This document shows positions 30,787 through 40,800 of a stretch of DNA of 64,000 nt, one piece after another. Origin of the DNA: Armigeres subalbatus. Lineage: Eukaryota; Arthropoda; Insecta; Diptera; Culicidae. The stretch covers positions 71,217,481 through 71,281,480 of the forward strand of contig NC_085141.1 of NCBI RefSeq assembly GCF_024139115.2. The letters are read 5' to 3'. Every line of letters begins with the position of its first letter. Positions within the stretch are counted from its first letter, which is position 1. The notes under the pieces are model-generated. The model was given only the letters and a program-made list of their open reading frames with translations. It was not told where the DNA came from and did no database searches. The position numbers were made by a program, and so were the translations under genes.

Positions 30787-33434
30787 GGTGAGCCTGGTTA
30801 ACTGGAACGCTTGCTCGCTAAAGAGCAAAACAATCGAGCTGAAGGATTTCCTTGAGGAGAAGGAAATAGACGTGGCGTTCATCACCGAAACGCACCTAAA
30901 ACCGGAGGTGAACATCAACATCCCGGACTTCCGCATCGTGCGACTCGACCGGCCGACCAGGGGAGGTGGTGTGGCCATCGCTCTTCGCTACAACATCAAC
31001 TGTCGTCTGCTTCCAAGCTTCCAGCTCAGTGTCATCGAGGCCATCGGTGTCGAAATCACCACTTCTGTCGGCACAATCGCGCTCATCGCGGCGTACTGTC
31101 CAACGCAAGCCAAAGCCGGCGATGGATCATCGGCTGCCCTTCGGAGGGACATCGTCAAGCTGACGCGGAGGCAAGGCCAGTATATCATTGCCGGCGACTT
31201 GAATGCCAAACATCAAGCCTGGGGCAACAGTCGCGGCAATCGAAACGGCACCATCTGGAGCAACGACATGGAGGAAGGCCACTACACGATCCTGAGCCCG
31301 GATTCCCCACTCGGCTGAGTCGGTCCGGTGCCCACGCAACGCTCGACCTCTACGTAACAAACCTGAGTGACCACGTCTCGCAGCCGGTTGTATACCAGGA
31401 GCTCAGTTCGGATCACTATCCGGTGGTGGCGGAACTGGGCTCCTCGGTCAATCGGCACCAGCAGTTACGGCGGAACTACCACCGAGTGAACTGGCAGCGT
31501 TTCCAGCAGTGCGTTGATAACACCGTCGACTACGAGGTGCGTCCGGAGACGCCGGAAAGTATCGACCGCCAGCTGTGCGCTATCGAGGAGGCGATCACGG
31601 CGGCCCGAGAGCAACACGTACCGACGGCTCGGCAGGTAAGCAACTCCTTAAACATCGATACACTCACCAAAGATTTGATTCGATTGCGGAATGTCACTCG
31701 CAGGCAGTTTCAGCGTACTGGACTGCCTGAGCTTAAGGCACGCTGCAATCGAATCACAAAATTATCAAGGCCAGAATGGTGGACCTCAAAATAACGACTT
31801 CTCGAATAAGATCCGCACTCTCCCAGATTATGCTAAGCCGTTCTGGAAAATGACCAAAATTCTAAAATCCAAGCCTCGGCCCATTCCACCTTTGATCCCA
31901 CTAGACAATAATGGCTCGAAGGATCGCTTGATAACTCCTGCAGAGAAGGTCGCTGAAATAGGTCGTCACTTCGTCAGCTCACACAATCTTGGGCAGAACA
32001 TCACCAGTCCTCACGAAGCAGCCGTCAACGAGCATGCAAACAACATCCATTTGATTCCCAACGACTTCTCGGAGGAATTGGAGATCTCAGCTGGCGAATT
32101 GACGGCCTATATCAAATCGTCGAAGAACATGAAGGCCCCAGGCTTCGACAGCATCCTGAATCTCGAGCTCAAACACATGAGTGCTCCGTTCTTTGAGCAC
32201 CTCTCACTGATCTTTAATCAGTGTCTCCGGCTCAGCTACTTCCCATCGTCCTGGAAGTCAGCGAAAGTCATCCCCATCCGGAAGCCTGGGAAGGATCCTT
32301 CCTCTCCCAAAAGTTATCGACCCATCAGCCTTCTCTCAGGGTTATCCAAGCTATTCGAAAAAGCTATTCATCACCGGTTACTTGAGTCTGCTGAAAATCT
32401 CAACATCTTGCTCGAGGAACAGTTTGGTTTCCGACGCGGTCGGTCAACTGTACACCAACTGACCCGAGTTACCAACGTCCTCAGACAGAACAAATTTGTC
32501 TCGAAAACATCCGCCATGGCCTTACTCGATGTCGAGAAGGCATTTGACAATGTATGGCATGATGGCCTGGTGTACAAACTACAACGCTACAATCTTCCCA
32601 GCTACCTGGTGAAAATCATCAACAATTACCTGTCGGCAAGGACATTTCGGGTCTCAATCAGCGGAGCGAGTTCCAATGCGCACAACATCGTCGCAGGCGT
32701 CCCCCAGGGCAGTATCCTCGGCCCCTGCTTTTCAATCTGTTCACCTCCGACATGCCAGAACCTCCAGAAGGCGGCATTCTGTCTCTGTTCGCAGATGACA
32801 CATCCATCGTCTACAACGGTAGAGTGATCAGAGCGCTAGTGGCAAAACTCCAACGAGGCCTGGATGCCCTGACAGAGTACCTCACCAGCTGGAAGATCTG
32901 TATCAACGCGGCGAAGACCCAGGTCATCATTTTCCCCACTCCAAATCCCCTAAACTTGTTCCGCCTGGGGACTGTAAAATCATCCTCAATGGCACGACCG
33001 TGGAATGGGCCAATGAGGCCGGCTACCTGGCTTGACCCTCGACAGCAAGCTTATTTTTCAGGCAACAGGTTGACAAAACGGTGACAAAGTGTAACGTCTT
33101 GTTGAAACTACTGTACCCTTTGATCAACCGCCGGTCGTCATTGTCCCTGAAAAATAAGCTTGCTGTCTACAAGCAAATCATCCTCCCTGTGATCGAATAC
33201 GGCATGCCGGTCTGGGAGAGCTGCGCTAAAACCCACCACCTCAAACTTCAACGGGTCCAAAACAAATTCCTGAGGATGATCCTCAACACCCCTCCCAGGA
33301 CAAGAACATCCGAGGTCCACCGTCTGGCCGGAATAAAAACCTTACATGAACGCTTTGGTGAGTGTAAAGAACAGTTTAGGGTCCGTTGCTTGCACTCGGA
33401 CCAACAAGCGCTTAGGGCGCTAGTTCCAATCTAG
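30776..33434 (+). pseudogene. ORF2 of Jockey copy A: endonuclease-reverse transcriptase (frameshifted)
   Basis: The start MAARVSLVNWNACSLKS overlaps the ORF1 stop by 11 bases. Endonuclease motifs: FITETHLKPE, IIAGDLNAKHQAWG, SSDHYPVVAEL. RT motifs: NMKAPGFDSILN, SYRPISLLSGLSKLFEKA, EEQFGFRRGRSTVHQL, ALLDVEKAFDNVWHDGL, GVPQGSILGP and the catalytic FADDTSIVY (about 32795). C-terminal segment YPLINRRSSLSLKNK to RALVPI. Frameshifts near 31308, 31788 (A run short by two), 32722 (one G lost in CTCGGGCCC) and about 32950-33080 break it. All catalytic residues are still encoded. Confidence 0.92.
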
Positions 33435-33678
33435 GTTATCAAATTTTTATTGTAAATATTAGTGTACATAGTAGTTAGGTTATCAAATTTTAACAAACAC
33501 ACTAGCGCCTGCTGAAGGCCGTCATGATACATTATATTTTAAAAATTAAGTAGAAACATAAAATAATAATAATAATAATAATTAAAATTGAAGTTGGAGG
33601 GCCAAGCCGGCCGATCACTGTACATGTTAAAATAATTGTAGAACAAAAATTGTGTAAATAAAGAAGAATTTTACTACT
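33435..33678 (+). other. 3' UTR of Jockey copy A with extra 3' segment
   Basis: Shares GGTTATCAAATTTT and GTACATAGTAGTTAGG with copy B through an (AAT)n run. It then has about 95 bp absent from B containing GGGCCAAGCCGGCC, TGTACATG and AAATAAAG. This segment resembles the orphan 3'-end-like piece at about 59572-59655. Confidence 0.7.
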
Positions 33679-35205
33679 AGTGCCTCCTGGAAATTTTATT
33701 CCCGGCGATGGTGTGGGTCGCGCGGTCGTCGTCGTCAGCATCAACAGCACTCAGATGGAATTTTCTCGCGTGCCTCTACGATGGCGGCTATGGTGGTGTT
33801 TATTTCTGCAACGGTTGCGTCTGAAGTGTCATCAGTGAAAGCAGCTTTTAAGCCATAATTTGAGGCGAGACGAATTTTGATCAAAGTTCATATTAATCGC
33901 TTGGTGATGGCTGATAGTTTCCGTCGGTGGCGGAATCACGACCGTGCGTCAGGGACGCAACAAAATTTATTCGCATGGATAGCATCAATACCAGTGAAAT
34001 TTCCCCTCAAGATTATTATTTTAGTAGATAGACTGCTACTTGTTTCAGGTTTAATTTCCATCCATGCAAATACATTTTTGCAGCCTCTCCTTCTGACGCA
34101 CGCTCTTCGTTCCTACCGATGGCGTAGGTAGTGCTCGTAACAGGATCGTTGCGACAGAGAATCCAACGATGGCAATCTGTTGCAGTGTAGCGGTAGAACC
34201 ATAGACTTTTTAGTGAAATACTCTTGTGATATTCTGACTATCGGATGGTTGCTGTTGTGTTGGTGATTAGAAATCCGCATGATCTGAAATCTGTCCTTTT
34301 CAGGGCATTAAATTTTTCATTGGAGGAATTTGGTTTGACTGAGAGTAAATTCATGAGATTGTTGCAATAAATCGGCAGCAGTAACGCAAAAATTCATAAG
34401 ATTCAATCCATCATTCGACTTCTGCAAAGTAAGTGATTTAAAATCCATCGAAAGATAAAGACGCTATTAGTGTTTGAAATCTATCCTAATTTCGCGACGG
34501 TCTCGAATTTGGAAATTTCCGTTTTACACCCTGTATCTGAGTCTTCCCCTTCCCGTCAAAAAAATATTTCAACTTAACCTTCCTCCCAAACATAATGGTG
34601 ATCCTGAAAAGAACCGATCCATTTCCACTTATGTGCCTCATCAACAGCACGACGTTGATTGCCAGATTCAACTATGCTGTTGGGAACACGGATGAAAAGA
34701 TATACTGCTGTTGCCACGACCGCCACCACCACCTGACGAAAAATTTCATCCGCATCATCACTCATAAATCTCAATCAACGAGCCCTCCCGTGCGAACGAA
34801 ATCGTCCGTTCTCCGTGACATGCAGAATGAAAATGACGCGCGCACGCGAAACACGGGGCTTTTTATACACAGGGAAAACGAAGCAGTGGATCAAAAGGCC
34901 CGTATGTTACTGCAATCTGAAATCTGTGTTGGGGATTTATGGACGGGATTGAATTTTTCACCCGGTTTGGAAAGAAATAACATTTTCAATAGTTTAACGT
35001 TGATAATCAATAATATCAATAGAATTGGCAAATTGCTGGAGAGTTTCCGAATCGATTGATAAGCAAATGTCGAAAATCCATCGAAAGATAAAGACGCTAT
35101 TACCGTTTGAAATCTTACATGATTTCGTGACGGTCCTCAATTTGGAAATTTTCATTTTGCACCCTGTATCTGAGGCTTCCCCTTAGACGTAGTTTACGTC
35201 AAAAA

Positions 35206-36290
35206 CGACAAAGATATATTTTTTCCGTTGATATTAATTATTTTGAATCTCCTGTATTTACGTGATTACTCCTGTTTACTCCTGTGTTTACGTATTACGT
35301 GATTAGCGTGAAAAAAGCTTTGACTTTCTGTACATTTGGTGTTTGGATTTATGACGAAATTGTGTTTTTTCCCCCAAGGGGAAAGGTGTTTGTTCCCCCT
35401 TAGAAACAAAAGCGCAAAAAAAAATTTCCGATTATAATGCGTTTTCCGACTAGGACTCTTCACCAAAAATTGTAACGTGCCTTGATTTGACTGGATTTAC
35501 GTAAAATCTAATTTTTAAAAATCTTTTATTTATTTTCGTTGTAGCCTGTTTTCCCGCTGGTCGGGCAGTGGCAACTATATTGCCACCAATTTTTCAATGT
35601 TTCTGACCTATTTCATGTATAACAAACTTAAATTTGAGTTTAATACTATGTCAACAATGTGTCCTATTGTTGTTTTTGTTAATTTATTGTTTAGATTCGT
35701 CTTCCATATAAAGGGTTAAGGACACTCCTGACCAGGGTTTCGACTTTTCGTTTCAATGAGACCAAAGCAAGCGTTTTTCGGGCCAAGGGAAAATCTTGTT
35801 TCGTTGTTTATGTTGAGGACCATCTTTCACCCATCAATCTTTTCTATAGAATTAGCCTTGGAAGATGAACGAAAATCTTGCCTATTAGATGAAAATCCTT
35901 TTTCGTTTCATTACTTTCACCTCTCACTCACTTTTCGCGAGAATTATCGCAGAACAATTACAAAATTGTATGGCCGCGCCGGGATTCGAACCCAGAATAG
36001 TAACAATAATAGCTGTGGAGATGCGCTTACTTTAGCCACACCTCCACGCTATCTGTTTGAAAGCGTTAAGTTATTTGTTCCACATAAGCTACTACCATTT
36101 GCATTGATGATGCCACGAAAAGACTCGAATATGAAAGAAAAAGAGCAAACCAACGTTTAGCGGCAATCGAAGTGAGCGAAAAATTGTTATCACTCTCCAG
36201 GCTGTTTTTCTTTCCCGAAAAGCGATTTCTCCCCGAAAACTTTCGTGAGGGAAAATCATGTGCTCCTGAGATTGAGTGAGCATTATGAGC
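35206..36290. other. Unrecognised DNA with a tRNA-like piece
   Basis: No gene supported. Contains GGCAGTGGCAACTATATTGCC near 35565, as at 26896. A minus-strand B box GGGTTCGAATCCCGG lies near 35980, with a weak tRNA-like fold (35972-36055) that lacks a matching acceptor stem. This is probably the head of an old SINE. Confidence 0.45.
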
Positions 36291-36294
36291 CCTG

Positions 36295-36505
36295 CTCCTG
36301 ACGGAATCCAAATTTGAAAGTGCTCGCGTTTTCGGGGACACGCCACTCGGTACGGAGGCGGCGCACAACTGTCATTTTTGTTGATTTAGCTTTGCTGCGT
36401 CGCAGCATGCGTGAAATAATAAAAATGACAGTTGTGCGTTGCTTCCTCATCGAGTGGTGTGCCCCCGAAAACGCGAGCACTTTGAAACTTGGATTCCGTC
36501 AGGAG
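36295..36505. repeat. Snapback hairpin, arms about 85 bp
   Basis: Left arm CTCCTGACGGAATCCAA... and right arm ...TTGGATTCCGTCAGGAG are inverted. Inner matches include AAGTGCTCGCGTTTTCGGGG and CACAACTGTCATTTTT. The loop is about 40 bp with CTGCGTCGCAG. It abuts the TTAA site of the next element. MITE-like; a transcript would make a long hairpin RNA. Confidence 0.85.
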
Positions 36506-36905
36506 TGACCTTAAGAGCCAGTTCGCGAGAAGCGCGACCGCCTTTCCAAGGGAGGTTGCAACGATGTTCTCCGATTTTGATGAAATTTTCAGGGTTTGTT
36601 CATATATGTAAGAGAAGGCATTTTGCAATTTTTTGGATTTTTTCATTGAAGGAAAGTGGGGTAAATCGGCCCATCAAAAATTATTGTTCAAAAATCGCCA
36701 AAACCAAAAAAAATGCAATAACTTTGGCAATGAGTGACCGATTTTGTTTAAATTTTGCACGCTTTTTCTACTCAACTAGTACTTTATACCAAGTGGTTAA
36801 TATGGTTATAAAGTTGTTTACTTTAGGAGAAAATTGACTTTTTTGATGAAAAATTGTCGTTTTTCCAAAGGGAATATTTTTTACCAACAGATCTAGGATA
36901 AAAAA

Positions 36906-37694
36906 GAGTACAGTGCGAAATTTCTCTTGTTTCGGACAGCAGAACGATGGCGCGATCTGCCGAAATATTGTGTTCTGCTTTGCGCGGCCGGTAATAAAAA
37001 TCAATTCAGTGCGTGATTTCTCTTGTTTCGGACAGCAGAACGATAACACGATCGGCCGAAAAATTGTGTTCTGCTTTGCGCGGCCGGTAATAAAAATCAG
37101 TTCAGTGCGAGATTTCTCTTGTTTCGGACAGCAGAACGATGGCGCGATCGGCCGAAATATTGTGTTCTGCTTTGCGCGGCCGGTAATAAAAATCAGTTCA
37201 GTGCGAGATTTCTCTTGTTTCGGACAGCAGAACGATCGCGCGATCGGCCGAAATATTGTGTTCGGCACTGCGTGCCCAGTAGGCCAGTAGATAGTTCGTT
37301 CTACTTTTCGCACCAGATTCATGGCTAGGTAAAATCACTGTGTATAAAAAATGGCACGGTCGTATCGCTTATCAGAGTGAATCCAGATCCAACGATGCCT
37401 ACCAATTAACTGATAATCCTTCCTGTGGTTTTTGTGGAGACGCAGAGGTAAACACGGTCTTCAAATAGCAAAAACCACATACTAATATTCCTTCCTTCTT
37501 CCTAACTGACTACAAGGACGTGGCCGGCGCCGTTATTGATCATTTGAATTTTAGAGTCACTGAAACTTGCACACTGAGAATTCTTGAACAATCCCAGTCA
37601 ATCATTCAGTTGATTCTTTGTGCAATTTCACTGATTCTGGTCAATCACGGAGTAGCAACCATATATATGTGTAGTCAGTCAAAGCTAAAAAAAA
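36906..37694 (+). mobile_element. Composite retroposon with 96-bp repeats
   Basis: A 20-bp duplication, AACAGATCTAGGAT plus A6, flanks it at 36886-36905 and 37695-37714, and it ends in a poly(A)-like run (CTAAAAAAAAA). The 5' half is four 96-bp monomers and the 3' half is the GTGAATCCAG...GACGTGGCCGGCGCCG...GGAGTAGCAAC body shared with the tRNA-headed retroposons. It therefore has the same 3' part as those elements but a different 5' part. Confidence 0.82.
36911..37294 (+). repeat. 96-bp tandem repeat, four copies
   Basis: CAGTGCG starts at 36911, 37007, 37103 and 37199, an exact 96-bp period. Each monomer has TTTCTCTTGTTTCGGACAGC, a GCGATCGGCCG palindromic stretch and TGCGCGGCCGGTAATAAAAA. 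Two monomers lie at 17490-17690 in the other orientation. Confidence 0.93.
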
Positions 37695-38083
37695 AACAGA
37701 TCTAGGATAAAAAACTAAACCCGTAAGGCAATTAAGGAACTAAAGAGCTTTCATCTCATATATAATTCAGAAGCGCCAACTCAAGAATTTCTAAGAAAAT
37801 CGCAATTTTCTGCAACACTGTTTATTCTTAAGAAAATTCGCACAAATTTCGACCCTACTTATGTTGATGTTTTCCGATCTGGTGAAAACTGTCCAAACTT
37901 TTTTGTCTAAGTTGAAATTAAAAATCAGAATTTTCTATTAGGGGAGTGTAGGGTAAAATAGTCCTTTAAAAATAAATGTCAAAAAATACATCAATTTTTT
38001 ATGTGAGTTCTAGCAGAAAATACATAAGTTTAAAAACACTATTTCTTCTTCCTTTCAATTCATCTATATTTTTCGTCTCAATA

Positions 38084-38352
38084 CACAGAAAAAAATTCCG
38101 TGGTAAAAACTACTATTTTGTAGACTACGCTCTGTTTTTAAAACTACCATGAAATTTCAGTAAATTTTACCATGGTTTCAAAGAAATTCACCACTGTTTG
38201 AGTTCATGTCACAACATACCGCATGGGCCACAGTTGATTTTTACTGCGCGCATGGTAAAATCAAACGGGTTTGTTTTCTACTGAAAATCGTCGGTGCATA
38301 TTCTTAAAATAACCATCGGAATGGTAGTTTTTACTGCAATTTTTTTTGCGTG
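38084..38352. repeat. 269-bp MITE in the foldback arm
   Basis: The arm sequence CGTCTCAATA...GATACGTATATCC is uninterrupted in the other arm, which proves the insertion. Ends CACAGAAAAAAATT and, read inward from the right, CACGCAAAAAAAATT, followed by GTAAAAACTAC in both. The target TA is duplicated (38082-38083 and 38353-38354). Confidence 0.85.
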
Positions 38353-39974
38353 TAGATACGTATATCCTTCGCTGATCTATATTAGATAGTAAACTATTTG
38401 CAGGACAATTTTCAACAGAAGTAAAATAGGACTAGGGTTGACAGACAAAAACCATAAAAATACCAAGCTTGGAAGAATTTCGAAGCAAACTAGCAAAATC
38501 ACTAGATTAGTTGTCAGTTGAGTCGGAATAATCAAATCTAAGAAGTGTGGTTACGATTATCTTGTTTCGTAACATTATTTATATTTGGAGATCTATTTTA
38601 CCCCTCTCTCCTCATCCCAATATTTTGCCTAATAGTTTCATCTACATATAGAAATAAACCTTATAAAACCGTCTAAGACGAATTAAGTACTGTCCATTTA
38701 ATTAATATTTTATTTTAATATATTTTTCCGGAAACCTTATAAGTTTCAGCCAGATGCTGAAACATCGATAAAATGGAGTTGCGATTCTCACAAACTGGCT
38801 TGCAAACAAACAGTGCAATGTGCAGAAACTCATAATTTGATTGATTGTTCTCAAGTCGGCCCACTGAAATAAGTTTCAATAAGTTTGATGTATATTCTGC
38901 TTGAGCCCACATATAAAAACTTATGAATTTTTGACATGTTATTTTTACAAGGCTATTTTACCCAATTTTCCGAAATTGCTCATTTGCCGTTAAAAATAAT
39001 TGTTTTTTTTTTCGCATAGCTGTAAAAGCAACATCAGTACCGGTACCCACAGTAATTGTAGCTGATTCAAAAAAAAATATCAACAAGCACTTTCGTCGAA
39101 TCCGTTCATTTTTGTTTCAGTTTGCGAAAGACGTGCTAATGTTTAAGGCACTTATTTTGGTCCTATTTTACTTCTGTTGAAAATTGTTCTGCAAATAGTT
39201 TGCTATCTAATATAGATCAGCGAAGGATATACGTATCTATTGAGACGAAAAATATCGATGAATTGAAAGGAAGAAGAAACAGTTTTCTTTTAAACTTATG
39301 TATTTTCTGCTAGAACTCACATAAAAAATGATGTATTTTTTGACATTTATTTTTAAAGGACTATTTTACCCTACACTCCCCTAATGAAAATTCTGATTTT
39401 TATTTTCAACTTAGACAAAAAAGTTTGGACAGTTTTCACCAGATCGGAAAACATCAACATAAGTAGGGTCGAAATTTGTGCGAATTTTCTTAAGAATAAA
39501 CAATGTTGCAGAAAATTGCGATTTACTTAGAAATTCTTGAGTTGGCGCTTCTGAATTATATATGAGATGAAAGCTCTTTAGTCCCTTATTGCCTTACGGG
39601 TTTAGTTTTTTATCCTAGATCTGTTGGTGAAAAATATTCCCTTTGGAAAAACGACCATTTTTTATCGAAAAAGTCAATTTTCTCCTAAAGTAAACAACTT
39701 TATAACCATATTAACCACTTGGTATAAAGTACTAGTTGAGTAGAAAAAGCGTGCAAAATTTAAACAAAATCGGTCACTCATTGCCAAAGTTATTGCATTT
39801 TTTTGGTTTTGGCGATTTTTGAACAATAATTTTTGATGGGCCGTTTTACCCCACTTCCCTTCAATGAAAAAATCTGAAAATTTGCTAAATGTCTTTCCTA
39901 ACATATATGGACAAACCTTGATAATTTCATCCAAATCGGAGAATATCGATACAAGAGGGGGTCGCGCTTCTCGC

Positions 39975-40596
39975 ATAGCGGGCTTGGTAGTCATATGGCT
40001 ACTGCTTCTGCCTCATACGCAGGAGGTCGTGGGTTCAATCCCAGGTCCGTTCCATTCTCCTACTTTGTATCTTTCTCTTTATTTCTCATGTTCTAGCAAT
40101 CGCTAGAACTGGAAATGGACTTCCACACCGTTTCCATTATTATTCCTATACCTTCAACTTGAGTATTCTATCAGTAATCTGATAGAATTGGAAATGAACT
40201 ATAGAGCTCGTTTCCTACATCCAATTAGAAATTCCATCAGTTACCTTCTCCTATCTATCACATTGGCAGCTCGTTAACCAAGACGGACCTCTGCCTCTCC
40301 AACCTAACCCAGAAATTCCAACAAATTCCGCATGAACTCGTGACAAGTGCAGAGGTATATTCGGCTTGCAGTGGGCGAGTGATTGCATCATCATTTCCTC
40401 CCCCTTTCCTATATTGACTTGCATTCTGACGTGGCAGGCGCCAGTATGACCTAACAAATGAGATCACCAGTACTTGTACATTGAAGATGTGTGCTAGTCC
40501 CAAGCAAACATCTGTTGGTTCCCTGTGCAAGAACAGCTGATCTGGTCATAATGGAGTAGCAACTACGAGCAGTCAATCAAGCTCAAGCTCAAGCTC
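39975..40596 (+). mobile_element. Long tRNA-headed SINE-like retroposon, plus copy
   Basis: A perfect 24-bp duplication starting ACAAGAGGGGG and ending GCTTCTCGC flanks it (39951-39974 and 40597-40620). The head AGCGGGCTTGGTAGTC...CTGCCTCATACGCAG...GTGGGTTCAATCCCAGG is tRNA-like with a B box. The body has TCTAGCAATCGCTAGAACTG and a diverged GACGTGGCAGGCGCC core, and the tail is CAAGCTCAAGCTCAAGCTC. Same family as 24419-25220. Confidence 0.87.
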
Positions 40597-40709
40597 ACAA
40601 GAGGGGGTCGCGCTTCTCGCGAACTGGCTCTTAAATAAACAATAATTACTATGTTTGAAACTCAGTGTGTGCGTGCATGCATTGCATATGCATAACACAT
40701 GAAAGATTT

Positions 40710-40800
40710 AGTTCGGAAAATGTATTGGAGGTAACCACTTCCCCCTAGGGTTTGAACCCACGATCCCTGTATGCTAGGCCAATGCTTTTCCTACTAAATT
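40710..40800 (-). repeat. Degenerate tRNA-like repeat, copy 3
   Basis: Minus strand: GCCTAGCATACAGGGATCGTG-like anticodon and variable region, B box GGGTTCAAACCC, then GGAAGTGGTTACCTCC and AATACATTTTCC. The acceptor pairing is lost. Same family as 18169-18243 and 46315-46389. Confidence 0.6.

Larger units (their letters stand above)
29390..33678 (+). mobile_element. Jockey-clade retrotransposon, copy A (4.29 kb, full length)
   Basis: Flanked by a perfect 14-bp duplication AGTGCCTCCTGGAA (29376-29389 and 33679-33692) inside array copy 2. Contents are a 5' leader with internal promoter, ORF1, ORF2 and a 3' UTR with (AAT)n at about 33565-33585. A further about 95 bp with GTGTAAATAAAG ends ...TTACTACT without a poly(A) run. 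Fifteen bases precede the CATT start. It differs from copy B by scattered substitutions and 1-2 nt indels. Confidence 0.92.
27113..35200 (-). mobile_element. 4.65-kb non-coding array, copy 2, inverted and interrupted
   Basis: Reverse complement of the arrays at 18995 and 47251, starting with A8 then TCATAAGGGTTGTG and ending GACGTAGTTTACGTC plus AAAAA. Differences: it has only one of the two tandem 780-bp units; about 70 bp is missing near 29370; the box expected near 34550 is mostly deleted (CTTCCCGTC remains); and Jockey copy A is inserted at 29390-33678. With copy 1 it forms an inverted repeat around a 3.5-kb spacer. Confidence 0.85.
36515..40630. mobile_element. TTAA-flanked foldback element, about 4.1 kb
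   Basis: Outer ends GAGCCAGTTCGCGAGAAGCG (left) and its inverse (right) are each bordered by TTAA (36511-36514 and 40631-40634). Long imperfect arms match as far in as about 38430 and 39165, including CCAACAGATCTAGG, AGTTGGCGCTTCTGAATT and GATCAGCGAAGGATATACG. The centre is about 0.7 kb without a coding frame. Three later insertions lie in it: 36906-37694, 38084-38352 and 39975-40596. TTAA duplication occurs with piggyBac-type and some MITE families; no transposase is seen. Confidence 0.8.

Noticed and set aside
30349..30978. 209-residue minus-strand frame across the ORF1/ORF2 junction
   Set aside because: Antisense shadow of two overlapping sense ORFs; no independent start or conserved motif.
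35972..36055. Functional tRNA gene on the minus strand
   Set aside because: Good B box, but the acceptor stem does not pair and the anticodon arm is irregular; kept only as a SINE-like piece.
36911..37294. CRISPR-like array
   Set aside because: The 96-bp units are contiguous tandem copies without unique spacers, and the genome is eukaryotic.
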